Positions 8,154 to 19,109 are shown, counted from the stretch's first letter. The stretch: DNA of 64,000 nucleotides from Flavobacterium buctense (GCF_014486695.1 NZ_JACTAB010000001.1:558001-622000); one strand, 5' to 3'. Program-made: numbers and translations. Notes: generated by a model from the letters alone, not told the origin.

Positions 8154-9830
8154 ATGTTTAAAAAATCCTATTTACAACAGATTTTATTTGGCTTAACAGC
8201 CGTTTTGCTTTTTGCTTCATGTGACAAAGATTTTAACGAATTAGGAACAGATATTGTAGGCGATGATCATTTCCTTTTTGAAAGATACACCGATGCCTCT
8301 GTAAAAGCTTACAATCAAAAATTGGGGCCAATCTCTTCTAATAATTTGCCGATAAACCCACTAGGATTCTACTATAATCCTGCGTTTGGAACTACCCAAG
8401 CTAATTTTGTTACTCAAGTTCAATTAGACAGCGAAAATCCAACCTTCAATAATGTAGATCCTGAAAATTATGATGTTGAGCCAACAGAAATTGACAGTAT
8501 TATTTTAAACATACCTTATTACAGTAAGGTGGATGAAGTTGAAGAAGTAGAAGTGGATGGCGTTAAAGAAATTCGTACTACCTATATACTAGATTCAATC
8601 TATGGAGTTCAAGAATCAAAGTTTAAACTAAGCGTTTATCAATCAAATTATTTTTTAAGAGATTTAGATCCAAGTCAATCTCTGGCAGAACGCCAGTTAT
8701 ATTTTACGGATATGGACGACGTTATAGACAATAACAAAATACCGGTCTTATTAAATGATGCGCCTCTTTCAGGCAACAATACTGATGGCCATGAGAATAC
8801 GCAGTTTTATTTTGACAAGAGAGAACATAAAACAACAGTATTGAATGAAGAAGATGAAGTAGTGCCGACAAGATCAGTGCCATCTATGCGTTTGCATTTG
8901 AATAAAACGGTTTTTACCAATTTGCTATTGAATGCACCAAGCGGACAATTGACGAATAATGCCGTATTCAGAAATTATTTCAGAGGATTGTATTTTAAAG
9001 TAGAAAACGGAAATCCGGGACAAATGGCGATGTTGAATTTCCAAGGCGGAAAAATCACAGTTCATTACAATGAGGACAAAAAGAAAACGGTTGAAGGAGT
9101 TGTTACTTATGAAAGAGAATTTAAAACTCTTACAATGAGTATGACAGGGAATACCGTTAGTTTACTCAATAATTCTAATGAAAATGTTGATTATTTAAAT
9201 GCAGCAAACAGTAATCAAGAAGCGGCAAAACTATACGTCAAAGGCGGTCAAGGTTCTATAGCTGTTATCGATGTGTTTGGAGCCGATGCAGATAACAACG
9301 GGATAGCAGATGAAATAGAAGTGATTAAAGCCAACGGTTGGATGATCAATGAAGCCAACCTTACGTTTTATATTGATAGAACAGCCATGTCAGATACAAG
9401 AACAGCCGAGCCTAATCGTATTTTCTTATATGATTTAAACAACAGAAGAACCTTGGTTGATTATATTTTCGACCCTACGACTAATACGGTTGATCCGAAA
9501 GTGGGCAAGTATATTTATGGCGGAATTATTGAAAAAGAAGATGTTGAAAACGGTAGAGGAACCAAGTATAAAATTAGGATTACTAATCATTTGCGGAACA
9601 TGATTTCCAATGACTCAACCAATGTAAGGCTAGGACTTTCAGTAACCGAAAACATCAATAGTGTTGCATTTTCAAAGTTGAGAACGGCTAATACCAATAC
9701 TGAGTATGCGCCCAACATGTCGGTTTTGAGTCCGCTAGGAACTATTTTATACGGGACTAACATTCCGGTTGGTGATCCAGATTATGATAAAAGATTGAAA
9801 CTTGAAATTTATTATACAAAACCTGATTAA
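8154..9830 (+). CDS. DUF4270 family lipoprotein
   Basis: A 558-residue predicted outer-membrane or periplasmic lipoprotein. The signal sequence ends in LFASC (Cys at about residue 23), followed by the family hallmark [17 protein letters not shown]. The rest is beta-rich, with aspartate/asparagine-rich loops ([13 protein letters not shown]), and ends KLEIYYTKP. It resembles DUF4270, a Bacteroidota-specific family of unknown function. The gene sits between the glycogen-synthase-like gene (18 bp) and glmS (11 bp), so the three are probably one operon. Confidence 0.85.
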   Translation: MFKKSYLQQILFGLTAVLLFASCDKDFNELGTDIVGDDHFLFERYTDASVKAYNQKLGPISSNNLPINPLGFYYNPAFGTTQANFVTQVQLDSENPTFNNVDPENYDVEPTEIDSIILNIPYYSKVDEVEEVEVDGVKEIRTTYILDSIYGVQESKFKLSVYQSNYFLRDLDPSQSLAERQLYFTDMDDVIDNNKIPVLLNDAPLSGNNTDGHENTQFYFDKREHKTTVLNEEDEVVPTRSVPSMRLHLNKTVFTNLLLNAPSGQLTNNAVFRNYFRGLYFKVENGNPGQMAMLNFQGGKITVHYNEDKKKTVEGVVTYEREFKTLTMSMTGNTVSLLNNSNENVDYLNAANSNQEAAKLYVKGGQGSIAVIDVFGADADNNGIADEIEVIKANGWMINEANLTFYIDRTAMSDTRTAEPNRIFLYDLNNRRTLVDYIFDPTTNTVDPKVGKYIYGGIIEKEDVENGRGTKYKIRITNHLRNMISNDSTNVRLGLSVTENINSVAFSKLRTANTNTEYAPNMSVLSPLGTILYGTNIPVGDPDYDKRLKLEIYYTKPD

Positions 9831-9841
9831 TACCTAAAGTT

Positions 9842-11689
9842 ATGTGTGGAATTGTTGGCTATATTGGTTACAGAGAAGCGTATCCAATTGTAATAAAAGG
9901 GTTAAAAAGATTAGAATATCGAGGCTATGACAGTGCCGGTATTATGCTTTGCGATGGCAAGGATTTGAAAATATCCAAAACCAAAGGAAAAGTTTCTGAT
10001 CTTGAGGAAAAATCAAAAGAGTTAGCCAATTCTAAAGCTACAATTGGTATGGGTCATACCCGATGGGCTACTCACGGTGTTCCAAACGATGTCAATTCTC
10101 ACCCACATGTTTCTAACTCAGGAAATCTGGTAATTATTCACAACGGAATCATAGAAAACTATGAGCCACTAAAAAAAGAATTGCTAAAACGAGGGTATAC
10201 ATTTACATCAGATACAGACACCGAAGTATTAATCAATTTAATTGAAGAGGTTAAGAAAAAAGAGAATATCAAATTAGGAAAAGCGGTTCAAATTGCCTTA
10301 AATCAGGTAGTAGGCGCTTATGCCATTTGTGTTTTTGATAAAGAAAAACCGGATGAAATTGTTGTTGCAAGATTAGGAAGTCCCTTAGCCATAGGCGTTG
10401 GGCAGGATGAGTTTTTTATTGCCTCTGATGCCTCACCATTTATAGAATATACTTCAAATGCTATTTATTTAGAAGATGAAGAAATGGCGATTGTAAGATT
10501 GAACAAGCCGTTAAAAATCAGAAAAATCAAAGACGATACTTTAGTTGATCCATATATTCAAGAACTTCAAATGAATTTGGAGCAAATCGAAAAAGGAGGT
10601 TATGATCATTTCATGTTGAAAGAGATTTATGAACAACCTAACGTAATCAAAGATACTTACCGCGGAAGATTATTGGCCAATCAAGGCATCATCCAAATGG
10701 CCGGTGTAGAAGACAATCTTGAAAAATTTCTCCACGCCCAAAGAATATTAATCGTAGCCTGTGGAACTTCATGGCATGCCGGATTGGTTGCAGAATATAT
10801 TTTTGAAGAGTTTACCAGAATTCCCGTTGAAGTTGAATATGCTTCCGAATTTAGATACCGTAACCCAATAATAAACCCATCAGATGTTGTTATCGCGATT
10901 TCACAATCAGGAGAAACAGCCGATACTTTAGCCGCTATCAAATTGGCCAAAGAAAAAGGCGCTTTTGTATTCGGAGTTTGTAATGTGGTTGGGTCTTCAA
11001 TTTCAAGAGAAACACACGCCGGTGCTTATACCCATGCCGGACCAGAAATTGGAGTGGCATCGACCAAAGCTTTTACGACTCAAATTACAGTGTTGACCAT
11101 GATTGCTTTGCGTTTGGCTAAAGCCAAAGGAACGCTTTCGAATTCAGATTTTCACCGCTATTTACAAGAACTGGAAGTGATTCCTGAGAAAGTAAAAGAA
11201 GCGTTGGAAACCAATGATAAAGCCAAAGAAATCGCTGCCAAATTTAAAGACGCACCTAATTGTTTGTACTTAGGAAGAGGCTATAATTTCCCGGTAGCTT
11301 TAGAGGGTGCGTTGAAACTAAAAGAGATATCATACATTCATGCTGAGGGTTATCCTGCAGCCGAAATGAAACACGGACCAATTGCTCTTATTGATGAGCA
11401 AATGCCGGTAGTGGTGATTGCACCAAAACAAGGGCATTATGACAAAGTAGTAAGTAATATCCAGGAAATAAAGTCAAGAAGTGGTAAAATTATAGCTGTG
11501 GTAACTAAAGGTGACACACAAGTTAAAGAATTAGCCGATCATGTCATCGAAATTCCGGAAACATCCGATGCTTTATCGCCATTGATTACTACCATTCCAT
11601 TGCAATTATTGTCATATCACATAGCAGTATTGAGAGGATGTAATGTTGATCAACCAAGAAATTTGGCAAAATCGGTGACCGTAGAATAA
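9842..11689 (+). CDS. glmS: Glutamine-fructose-6-phosphate aminotransferase (isomerizing)
   Basis: Makes glucosamine-6-phosphate, the entry to peptidoglycan, LPS and UDP-GlcNAc. The N-terminal nucleophile Cys2 follows Met1 (MCGIVGYIG), and RGYDSAGI, GHTRWATHG and NGIIENY mark the glutaminase domain. Two SIS domains follow, with the sugar-phosphate motif SQSGETADT and the C-terminal ...NVDQPRNLAKSVTVE. The 615-residue length is normal. It is the last gene of the glgA-like/DUF4270/glmS run and is followed by an intrinsic terminator at 11711. No glmS ribozyme is visible in the 11 bp upstream. Confidence 0.98.
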   Translation: MCGIVGYIGYREAYPIVIKGLKRLEYRGYDSAGIMLCDGKDLKISKTKGKVSDLEEKSKELANSKATIGMGHTRWATHGVPNDVNSHPHVSNSGNLVIIHNGIIENYEPLKKELLKRGYTFTSDTDTEVLINLIEEVKKKENIKLGKAVQIALNQVVGAYAICVFDKEKPDEIVVARLGSPLAIGVGQDEFFIASDASPFIEYTSNAIYLEDEEMAIVRLNKPLKIRKIKDDTLVDPYIQELQMNLEQIEKGGYDHFMLKEIYEQPNVIKDTYRGRLLANQGIIQMAGVEDNLEKFLHAQRILIVACGTSWHAGLVAEYIFEEFTRIPVEVEYASEFRYRNPIINPSDVVIAISQSGETADTLAAIKLAKEKGAFVFGVCNVVGSSISRETHAGAYTHAGPEIGVASTKAFTTQITVLTMIALRLAKAKGTLSNSDFHRYLQELEVIPEKVKEALETNDKAKEIAAKFKDAPNCLYLGRGYNFPVALEGALKLKEISYIHAEGYPAAEMKHGPIALIDEQMPVVVIAPKQGHYDKVVSNIQEIKSRSGKIIAVVTKGDTQVKELADHVIEIPETSDALSPLITTIPLQLLSYHIAVLRGCNVDQPRNLAKSVTVE

Positions 11690-11710
11690 ATTTTTTACTA
11701 CAAAATATCC

Positions 11711-11742
11711 AAAAAAGCGAGATGTAATCTCGCTTTTTTTTT
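11711..11742 (+). terminator. Intrinsic terminator after glmS
   Basis: Inverted repeat AAAAGCGAGA / TCTCGCTTTT around a TGTAA loop, followed by a T run, starting 21 bp after the glmS stop. Confidence 0.88.
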
Positions 11743-11972
11743 GCCAAATATTTGTGATTAATTTAATAGAAACCGTCTTTTATATGTATGCATAGTATTT
11801 TTTTTAGCAATTAGGTCAAAACGTTAATAAAAGCATAAAAAAGTCCGATATTGTTGAATTGTTAATATTCAAACCAAATAATTAATTATTGCTAAAATGA
11901 AGATGGTTTTTTTAAGGATGTAAAAAAAATATTTGTACTTTGGCTTCTTAAACCAACAAAATTTAAAACCAA

Positions 11973-14825
11973 ATGAAGATTTATTTATTTATCCTTTCAT
12001 TGTTTTTTTGCGGCATTACTTATTCGCAAACGTCAATATCCGGTTCGGTAAAAGACAATAAAAACCAACCTATTCCTGGAGCCAATGTTAAAGTGGCCGG
12101 TGAAAGCGGCGGAACAGTTACAGACAGCGATGGAAATTTCAGCTTAACCACTTCCAAAAAACCACCTTTTGACATTGAAGTGTCAAGTGTAGGATATGGT
12201 TCGTCTACGGTAAGTGTTACTTCCAACAATCAAAATGTGAGTGTTTCATTATCAGAACAAGAAACCCAATTAGATGAAATTGTAGTTTCTGCTTCCAGAA
12301 CACCTGAAAAAGTCAGAGAATCTCCGGTAACTATTGAGAGAATGACTATCAGAGACATCAAAAAAACAGCATCACCAACATTCTATGATGGCTTAGAAAA
12401 TTTGAAAGAAGTTCAAATGAATACCAGTAGTATGTCGTTCAAATCTATCAATACCCGTGGATTTGCTACAGTAGCCAATACGCGTTTTATGCAGTTGGTT
12501 GATGGTATGGATAACTCTTCTCCGTTGTTGAACTTCGTGTTAGGGAACCTTATCGGGGTTTCCGATATCGATGTGGCTAGTGTAGAATTACTTCCGGGTG
12601 CCTCTTCTGCCTTATATGGTGCGAATGCCTTCAACGGAATTTTGTTCATGAACAGTAAAAGTCCTTTTAAATACCAAGGGATTTCAGCTTATGTAAAATA
12701 TGGAGCCACTAGTCAAAAAGCGGCCGGCTCTAACGATTATCGCGATTACGGGATAAGAGTAGCTCATAAATTTGATGATTATTTTGCCGCCAAAGCCAAT
12801 TTCACTTATATGAACGGTACCGAATGGTGGGCAACCGATTATGATGACAAAACAATTGATGGAAGAGACAGAAGTCACCACAACTATAATGGAATCAATG
12901 TTTACGGAGATGAGGCAAGCACCAATATTAGAAGTGTTGCGTCGGGATTGTTAAATGCAGGTGCGATTACACCGGCACAATTTACAGTGTTCAATTCTAT
13001 TTTGCCAAATGAAAATGTTTCAAGAACAGGTTATAACGAAATTGACTTAACCGATAATAAAGTGAGAAATGCTAAAATTGATTTCTCCTTACACTTAAGA
13101 CCATTCGGAAACGAAAATCTAGAAGTAATTTGGCAAAGTAAATTCGGATTTGGTAATTCAGTTTACCAAGGAGCAAACCGTTATTATTTGAACGGGTTTT
13201 CCATGCAACAACACAAATTAGAACTTACCGGGAAAAACTTTTTCGTGAGAGGTTATTTCACCACTGAAGACGGCGGAAGTTCTTATGATATGCTTTTTAC
13301 CGGACTTAACATCAACAGAGCATGGAAACCTGATGCTACTTGGTTCGGACAATATGCAGGAGCCTATGTACAATCTACTTTATTAGGCGCAACACCAACT
13401 CAAGCTCATACTAATGCAAGAAACGTTGCTGATACCGGAAGATTTTTACCGGGAACACCTGAATTCCAAAATGCCTTCAATCAAGTAACTTCTAATCCTG
13501 ATGTATTAGTTGGTTCAAAATTGGTAGACAATTCAAAAATTTACCATTCGGATGCTAATTACAACTTTAAAGATTTAATCAAAGTAGCCGAAATTCAAGT
13601 AGGAGGTTCCTACAGAAGATATGACTTAAATTCTTTCGGAAGAATTTACACCGATACACCACAATTTGGTGGGATTAAATATGATGAGTACGGAGTGTAT
13701 ACTCAAGTACAGAAAAAAGCGATGGATGACCGTTTGAAATTCACCGGTTCTGTTCGTTACGACAAAGCCGAAAACTTCGACGGAAATTATTCGCCAAGAG
13801 TTTCCTTAGTTTACACGGCAGGAGAAGCTAAAAACCATATATTCAGAGGTTCGTTCCAAACCGGTTTCCGTAACCCAACAACCCAAGACCAATACATTGG
13901 TTTCAATGTGGGGAATGCTATTTTATTAGGTTCTGCACCGGATAACTTAACGAGATATGAAGAAACACTTCCTGTAACTTCTCCATTAGGACAAGCATTG
14001 GTTGGAGGAACATCTACAACAATTGATGGAAATAACGCTTATTATAATTCTTACACTGCACAATCAGCGCAAGCATTTGCTGCATTAGCGCCAACTGATC
14101 CTATTGCTGCTTCTGCTTTATTGGTAAGAACTAATGTTGATTTAGTTAAACCGGAAGTTGTGAAAGCATTTGAATTAGGCTATAGAGCTGAAGTAAAAGG
14201 TTTTACTTATGACATTAATGGATATTACAATATCTATAATGACTTTATTGGAAACTTAACTGTAGTAGCACCATTATACGGAACTGCACAAGATGCACCA
14301 AATCCATTATTAGGGCCAACAGATCCAGGGGCACAATCTATTGATGCATTGGCGACAGGAAATACAAGAGCCTTCCAATTGTACACCAATACCGATATTG
14401 AAATCAGATCACTAGGTTTTGGAGTGGGTGTATCTAAAAGATTGCCAAGAAACTTCGAGGTTTCTGCCAATTATAACTATGCTGAGTTTGATTTTGATCA
14501 AGCCAAAGACCCAAGTTTCGAAGCCGGATTCAACACGCCTAAACACAGAGTGAAAGCCAGCTTCAGTAACGATAATTTATTTAAAAACTTCGGTTTCAAC
14601 ATAAGCGGAAGATGGAGTGATGAGTACTACTGGGAATCCACTTTTGCTGACGGAATGATTGATGCAGTAACCGTAATCGATGCGCAAATTAGTTATGGTC
14701 TTCCAAGTTTAAAATCAGTAATCAAAGCGGGTGCAACAAACTTAGGCGGAAGAGAATACAGACAACTTATTGGTCCAGGATTAATAGGTCAACAATACTT
14801 CTTGTCTTTAACAATCAATCCATAA
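11973..14825 (+). CDS. TonB-dependent outer-membrane receptor
   Basis: A 950-residue receptor. Signal peptide to about residue 19 (ITYSQ), then a carboxypeptidase-regulatory-like domain (about 20-105, SGSVKDNKNQPIPGANVKV), a linker with EIVVSASRTPEKVRESP, a plug domain (about 120-235, NTRGFATVANTRFMQLVDGMD and ASSALYGANAFNGILFM), and a beta-barrel ending in QYFLSLTINP. Substrate cannot be read from the sequence; no SusD partner follows. The neighbouring gene, 30 bp downstream, is an SGNH-type lipoprotein, suggesting a receptor/surface-hydrolase pair. Confidence 0.93.
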   Translation: MKIYLFILSLFFCGITYSQTSISGSVKDNKNQPIPGANVKVAGESGGTVTDSDGNFSLTTSKKPPFDIEVSSVGYGSSTVSVTSNNQNVSVSLSEQETQLDEIVVSASRTPEKVRESPVTIERMTIRDIKKTASPTFYDGLENLKEVQMNTSSMSFKSINTRGFATVANTRFMQLVDGMDNSSPLLNFVLGNLIGVSDIDVASVELLPGASSALYGANAFNGILFMNSKSPFKYQGISAYVKYGATSQKAAGSNDYRDYGIRVAHKFDDYFAAKANFTYMNGTEWWATDYDDKTIDGRDRSHHNYNGINVYGDEASTNIRSVASGLLNAGAITPAQFTVFNSILPNENVSRTGYNEIDLTDNKVRNAKIDFSLHLRPFGNENLEVIWQSKFGFGNSVYQGANRYYLNGFSMQQHKLELTGKNFFVRGYFTTEDGGSSYDMLFTGLNINRAWKPDATWFGQYAGAYVQSTLLGATPTQAHTNARNVADTGRFLPGTPEFQNAFNQVTSNPDVLVGSKLVDNSKIYHSDANYNFKDLIKVAEIQVGGSYRRYDLNSFGRIYTDTPQFGGIKYDEYGVYTQVQKKAMDDRLKFTGSVRYDKAENFDGNYSPRVSLVYTAGEAKNHIFRGSFQTGFRNPTTQDQYIGFNVGNAILLGSAPDNLTRYEETLPVTSPLGQALVGGTSTTIDGNNAYYNSYTAQSAQAFAALAPTDPIAASALLVRTNVDLVKPEVVKAFELGYRAEVKGFTYDINGYYNIYNDFIGNLTVVAPLYGTAQDAPNPLLGPTDPGAQSIDALATGNTRAFQLYTNTDIEIRSLGFGVGVSKRLPRNFEVSANYNYAEFDFDQAKDPSFEAGFNTPKHRVKASFSNDNLFKNFGFNISGRWSDEYYWESTFADGMIDAVTVIDAQISYGLPSLKSVIKAGATNLGGREYRQLIGPGLIGQQYFLSLTINP

Positions 14826-14855
14826 TTCAAACCCAATTATTAAATTATAATAGTT

Positions 14856-16346
14856 ATGATAAAAAATTTCAAATGGCTACTGTTGGTATCTTTAACCTTT
14901 GTAGCGTGTAATAGTGAGGATGAGCCTTTTGTTGACCCTAACTCAACAGACGGAACACCGCTTACAGCAGGAACAGCTGATTTCTCAAAGTATGTTTCTT
15001 TAGGAAATTCATTAACAGCGGGATACTCAGACAGTGCTTTGTTTATTGCCGGACAGGAAGGTTCCTATCCTAATATCTTAGCCAGTCAGTTTGCCTTGGT
15101 AGGCGGAGGTGATTTTACAATTCCTTACGTGTCTGATAATACGGGAGGTTTGTTGTTGGGCGGTACTCAAATCGCCGGGCCAAGACTGTATTTTAATGGT
15201 TCAGCTCCGGTTCCGGTTACGGGAACACCTACTACAGATATTACCAATGTGCTTGCAGGACCTTTTAATAATATGGGAGTTCCGGGAGCAAAAAGTTACC
15301 ACTTGTTAGCCCCTGGTTACGGGAATGTGGCCGGAGTTTTAACCGGTCAGGCGAATCCTTATTTTGTGCGTTTTGCTTCAAGTCCGACTACTACCGTTTT
15401 AGCAGATGCTTTGGCTCAAAACCCAACTTTTTTCTCCCTTTGGATTGGAAATAATGATGTTTTAGGGTATGCCACTTCTGGTGGTGCCGGAACTAATCAA
15501 ACCGGAAATCTAAATCCGGCTACTTATGGAGCAAATGACATCACAGATCCGACTGTTTTTGCAGGGGTTTATAACACTTTGGTTGATCAATTAACGGCTA
15601 ACGGCGCTAAAGGTGTTGTGGCTAATCTTCCTTATGTAACTACCATTCCTTATTTTACAACTGTTCCTTATAATCCGGTACCACTTAATGCTACTGCAGC
15701 AGGTCAATTAAATGCCGGTTTTGCAGCCTACAACAATGGTTTATTATTTGCACAGTCAAACGGATTATTAACTGCGGCAGAAGTAGCCAGAAGAACCATT
15801 ACTTTCTCTGCTTCAAATACAAATGCAGTAGTTATCGTGGATAGTTATTTGACCAATCTGTCAGGCTTCGGAATCCCATCATACAGACAAGCAACCAGTG
15901 AAGATTTAATAGTGTTGCCTGCCAGAAGTATAATCGGAACTACAGTAGGAGGAAACCCTGCTCAAATTAATGGTGTTTCCGTTCCTTTAGCAGACCAGTG
16001 GGTATTGTCAAAAGAAGAAATTCAAGAAGTTAAAGTAGCAACCGATGCTTATAATGCCAGTATCCAATCCATCGCCAGCGCAAAAGGATTGGCGTTTGTG
16101 AATGCTAATGCTTTACAGTCGCAAATTGCTGCAGGGGGTATATCGGCTAATAATTTTACAGTAACTTCAACCTATGTTACCGGTGGAGGTTTCTCTTTAG
16201 ATGGGGTACATCCTAGTCCAAGAGGATATGCTTTAATTGCCAACAAATTCTTTGAAGCCATCAATGCTACTTACGGCTCAAACTTCAGAGGAGTTAACAT
16301 CGGATTATACAGAATTTTATACCCGATGGATCCGGCTAATTTCTAA
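14856..16346 (+). CDS. SGNH/GDSL-type lipoprotein hydrolase
   Basis: A 496-residue predicted lipoprotein; the signal sequence ends in FVAC (Cys18). The SGNH fold is shown by block I SLGNSLTAG with nucleophile Ser52 (GNSL instead of GDSL), the IGNNDVL block, and the C-terminal DGVHPSPRGYALIA with Asp449 and His452. Members hydrolyse esters of lipids or sugars; the substrate here is unknown. It has a large Gly/Thr/Ala-rich insertion between blocks compared with small GDSL enzymes. Probably co-transcribed with the TonB-dependent receptor and perhaps a partner of it. Confidence 0.82.
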   Translation: MIKNFKWLLLVSLTFVACNSEDEPFVDPNSTDGTPLTAGTADFSKYVSLGNSLTAGYSDSALFIAGQEGSYPNILASQFALVGGGDFTIPYVSDNTGGLLLGGTQIAGPRLYFNGSAPVPVTGTPTTDITNVLAGPFNNMGVPGAKSYHLLAPGYGNVAGVLTGQANPYFVRFASSPTTTVLADALAQNPTFFSLWIGNNDVLGYATSGGAGTNQTGNLNPATYGANDITDPTVFAGVYNTLVDQLTANGAKGVVANLPYVTTIPYFTTVPYNPVPLNATAAGQLNAGFAAYNNGLLFAQSNGLLTAAEVARRTITFSASNTNAVVIVDSYLTNLSGFGIPSYRQATSEDLIVLPARSIIGTTVGGNPAQINGVSVPLADQWVLSKEEIQEVKVATDAYNASIQSIASAKGLAFVNANALQSQIAAGGISANNFTVTSTYVTGGGFSLDGVHPSPRGYALIANKFFEAINATYGSNFRGVNIGLYRILYPMDPANF

Positions 16347-16369
16347 ACCAACCAAATTTATATATTCCC

Positions 16370-16399
16370 AAAACCACCCGAGAAATCAGGTGGTTTTTT
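16370..16399 (+). terminator. Intrinsic terminator after the SGNH lipoprotein gene
   Basis: AACCACC / GGTGGTT inverted repeat with a CGAGAAATCA loop and a T run, just downstream of the stop at 16346. Confidence 0.85.
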
Positions 16400-16472
16400 G
16401 TTTGGCCTAAGGCTTAGTTTGCGTTTAATTGCTAATTCATCAAAAAATAAAGAAAAAAACTCACTTCAAATA

Positions 16473-16503
16473 TTGATTTTTCGAAATAGAAATTTTACCT
16501 TTG
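16473..16503 (+). promoter_or_regulatory. Bacteroidota-type promoter of atpD
   Basis: TTG at 16473-16475, a 20-bp spacer, then TACCTTTG at 16496-16503, matching the Bacteroidota sigma-factor consensus TTG-N19ish-TAnnTTTG. It lies 61 bp upstream of the atpD ATG. Confidence 0.8.
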
Positions 16504-16561
16504 CGCTCTGAAAAAAGAGGTGTTTTTCTCAAACCTAAATAGCTATTTAATAAATACATAA

Positions 16562-18076
<1,515 letters not shown>

Positions 18077-18077
18077 T

Positions 18078-18159
18078 CAATTGACAATTGACAATTGACA
18101 ATTGATAATGAATTGTTGATTGCTAATTATCAATTATCAATTATTAATTATCAATTATG
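18078..18159 (+). repeat. Two heptamer arrays between atpD and atpC
   Basis: Four perfect copies of CAATTGA (18078-18105) begin two bases after the atpD stop. A second array of five AATTAT(C/T/G) heptamers (18125-18159) runs into atpC, its last unit AATTATG supplying the atpC ATG. The arrays contain complementary stretches (AATTGATAAT and ATTATCAATT), so the leader could fold over the start codon. No Shine-Dalgarno sequence is visible. Confidence 0.85.
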
Positions 18160-18438
18160 TTATTAGAAATAGTATCACCGGAAGCTACCTTATTCAAAGG
18201 CGAAGTTACTTCAGTTTCTTTTCCGGGTGTAGATGGTTCGTTCCAAGTATTGAACAACCACGCGCCTATAGTTTCTATCCTAAAACAAGGTACCGTGAAA
18301 ATCGTTGCCGATAGTTTTAAATTGGGCAAAGAAGTAGCCGAGAAGTTTACCAAAGTAAACGACCAAAACTACACTTTGGAAATCAATTCAGGAACTATTG
18401 AAATGAAAGACAATAAAGTAATTGTATTGGCCGACTAA
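18157..18438 (+). CDS. atpC: F1F0 ATP synthase subunit epsilon (short form)
   Basis: A 93-residue epsilon subunit. The beta-sandwich domain is intact (LLEIVSPEATLFKGEVTSVSFPGVDGSFQVLNNHAPIVS), but the C-terminal helical hairpin that inhibits ATP hydrolysis in the 138-residue E. coli protein is absent. Short epsilon subunits are usual in Bacteroidota, so this is probably not a truncation. Start ATG 18157 is formed by the last unit of the heptamer array between atpD and atpC. Confidence 0.95.
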   Translation: MLLEIVSPEATLFKGEVTSVSFPGVDGSFQVLNNHAPIVSILKQGTVKIVADSFKLGKEVAEKFTKVNDQNYTLEINSGTIEMKDNKVIVLAD

Positions 18439-18459
18439 TACGATTCAGCATAAACGAAG

Positions 18460-18487
18460 AAGCCCGATAGTAATGTCGGGCTTTTTT
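18460..18487 (+). terminator. Intrinsic terminator after atpC
   Basis: AAGCCCGA / TCGGGCTT stem with a TAGTAATG loop followed by a T run. Confidence 0.88.
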
Positions 18488-18492
18488 ATTGG

Positions 18493-18563
18493 AAGCTGTT
18501 TCCGGCTGTCCGTTATATCTTTTTCTTCCAAAAAAGAAAAAGGATGCCACTGCCATCCGGGCT
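18493..18563 (+). repeat. Dispersed hairpin element, copy 1 (partial)
   Basis: Contains TTATATCTTTTTCTT and AAGAAAAAGGATGCC arms around a short tip, followed by CATCCGGGCTA. The same TATATCTTTTT...AAAAAGGATGCC...CGGGGCTA layout occurs in the opposite orientation at 46154-46240. A reading frame can be opened through it, but the downstream gene most likely starts after it, at 18582. Confidence 0.65.
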
Positions 18564-18581
18564 ATTTACTATATTTGGTTT

Positions 18582-19109
18582 ATGGAAGAAAATAACGAAT
18601 ATGAATTAGTTGTATCACAGGGGAAATTGCCTTGGTGGAGAATTATCGTTGCGTCATTGTTTTTTTCGTACATGATATACATGCTGTATATACTCTGCAT
18701 TCTATTTTACAAGGTTGATTTGGTAAAAGTCAAACCAAAAGGAATTGCAGGAATAATTGAAGTTGCTGCATTTTGTTTTGCAGGTGGTGTTTCTTTTTCA
18801 ATAACAAAAAGCATTCTAGTTGATTTGGACAAAGAAAAATTAGTTTCAATATATTCCGTCGGTCTATTTTCAAAAAAAATAATTACTGCGCTTCCTGAAC
18901 TTGAATATGTTTCTGTATTCAAGGTTGATGATATGGAATACGAAGTCAATCTTTGGTACAAAAGAAACAAACATTACAAAATGTATAAGTTAACCGAAGA
19001 AGAACAGGCCCTTAAATTTGGTGCCATGGTCGCCCAAAAACTTAACATCGATTTACTGGACGCCACCGAAAAAGGAAACAATAAATGGGTTGAAAAAGAA
19101 ACCGTATGA
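18582..19109 (+). CDS. Uncharacterised membrane protein at the head of the biotin operon
   Basis: A 175-residue protein with two hydrophobic segments (about residues 22-45, IIVASLFFSYMIYMLYILCI, and 58-77, GIIEVAAFCFAGGVSFSI) and a soluble C-terminal half rich in Lys, Glu and Tyr. I do not recognise the family; the layout resembles small PH-like membrane proteins but that is a guess. I chose ATG 18582 because the longer frame from 18489 reads through a dispersed repeat. Its TGA overlaps the bioF ATG (ATGA at 19106), so it is translationally coupled to biotin synthesis. Confidence 0.72.
   Translation: MEENNEYELVVSQGKLPWWRIIVASLFFSYMIYMLYILCILFYKVDLVKVKPKGIAGIIEVAAFCFAGGVSFSITKSILVDLDKEKLVSIYSVGLFSKKIITALPELEYVSVFKVDDMEYEVNLWYKRNKHYKMYKLTEEEQALKFGAMVAQKLNIDLLDATEKGNNKWVEKETV

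Noticed and set aside
9831..9841. glmS ribozyme
   Set aside because: Only 11 bp separate the DUF4270 gene from glmS, too short for the ribozyme.
11743..11972. Riboswitch before the TonB-dependent receptor
   Set aside because: The region is AT-rich with no visible conserved cobalamin or other riboswitch core; a weak TACTTTG near 11952 does not match the -7 consensus spacing.
18078..18159. CRISPR array
   Set aside because: Units are 7 bp with no spacers; no cas genes are present in the window.
18120..18314. Short plus-strand frame rich in Ile, Asn and Leu
   Set aside because: Produced by the heptamer repeats and an overlap with atpC in the wrong frame.
18489..18581. Longer N-terminus for the membrane protein before bioF
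   Set aside because: The extra residues are encoded by a dispersed hairpin element and the atpC terminator region; the Met at 18582 gives a sensible protein.
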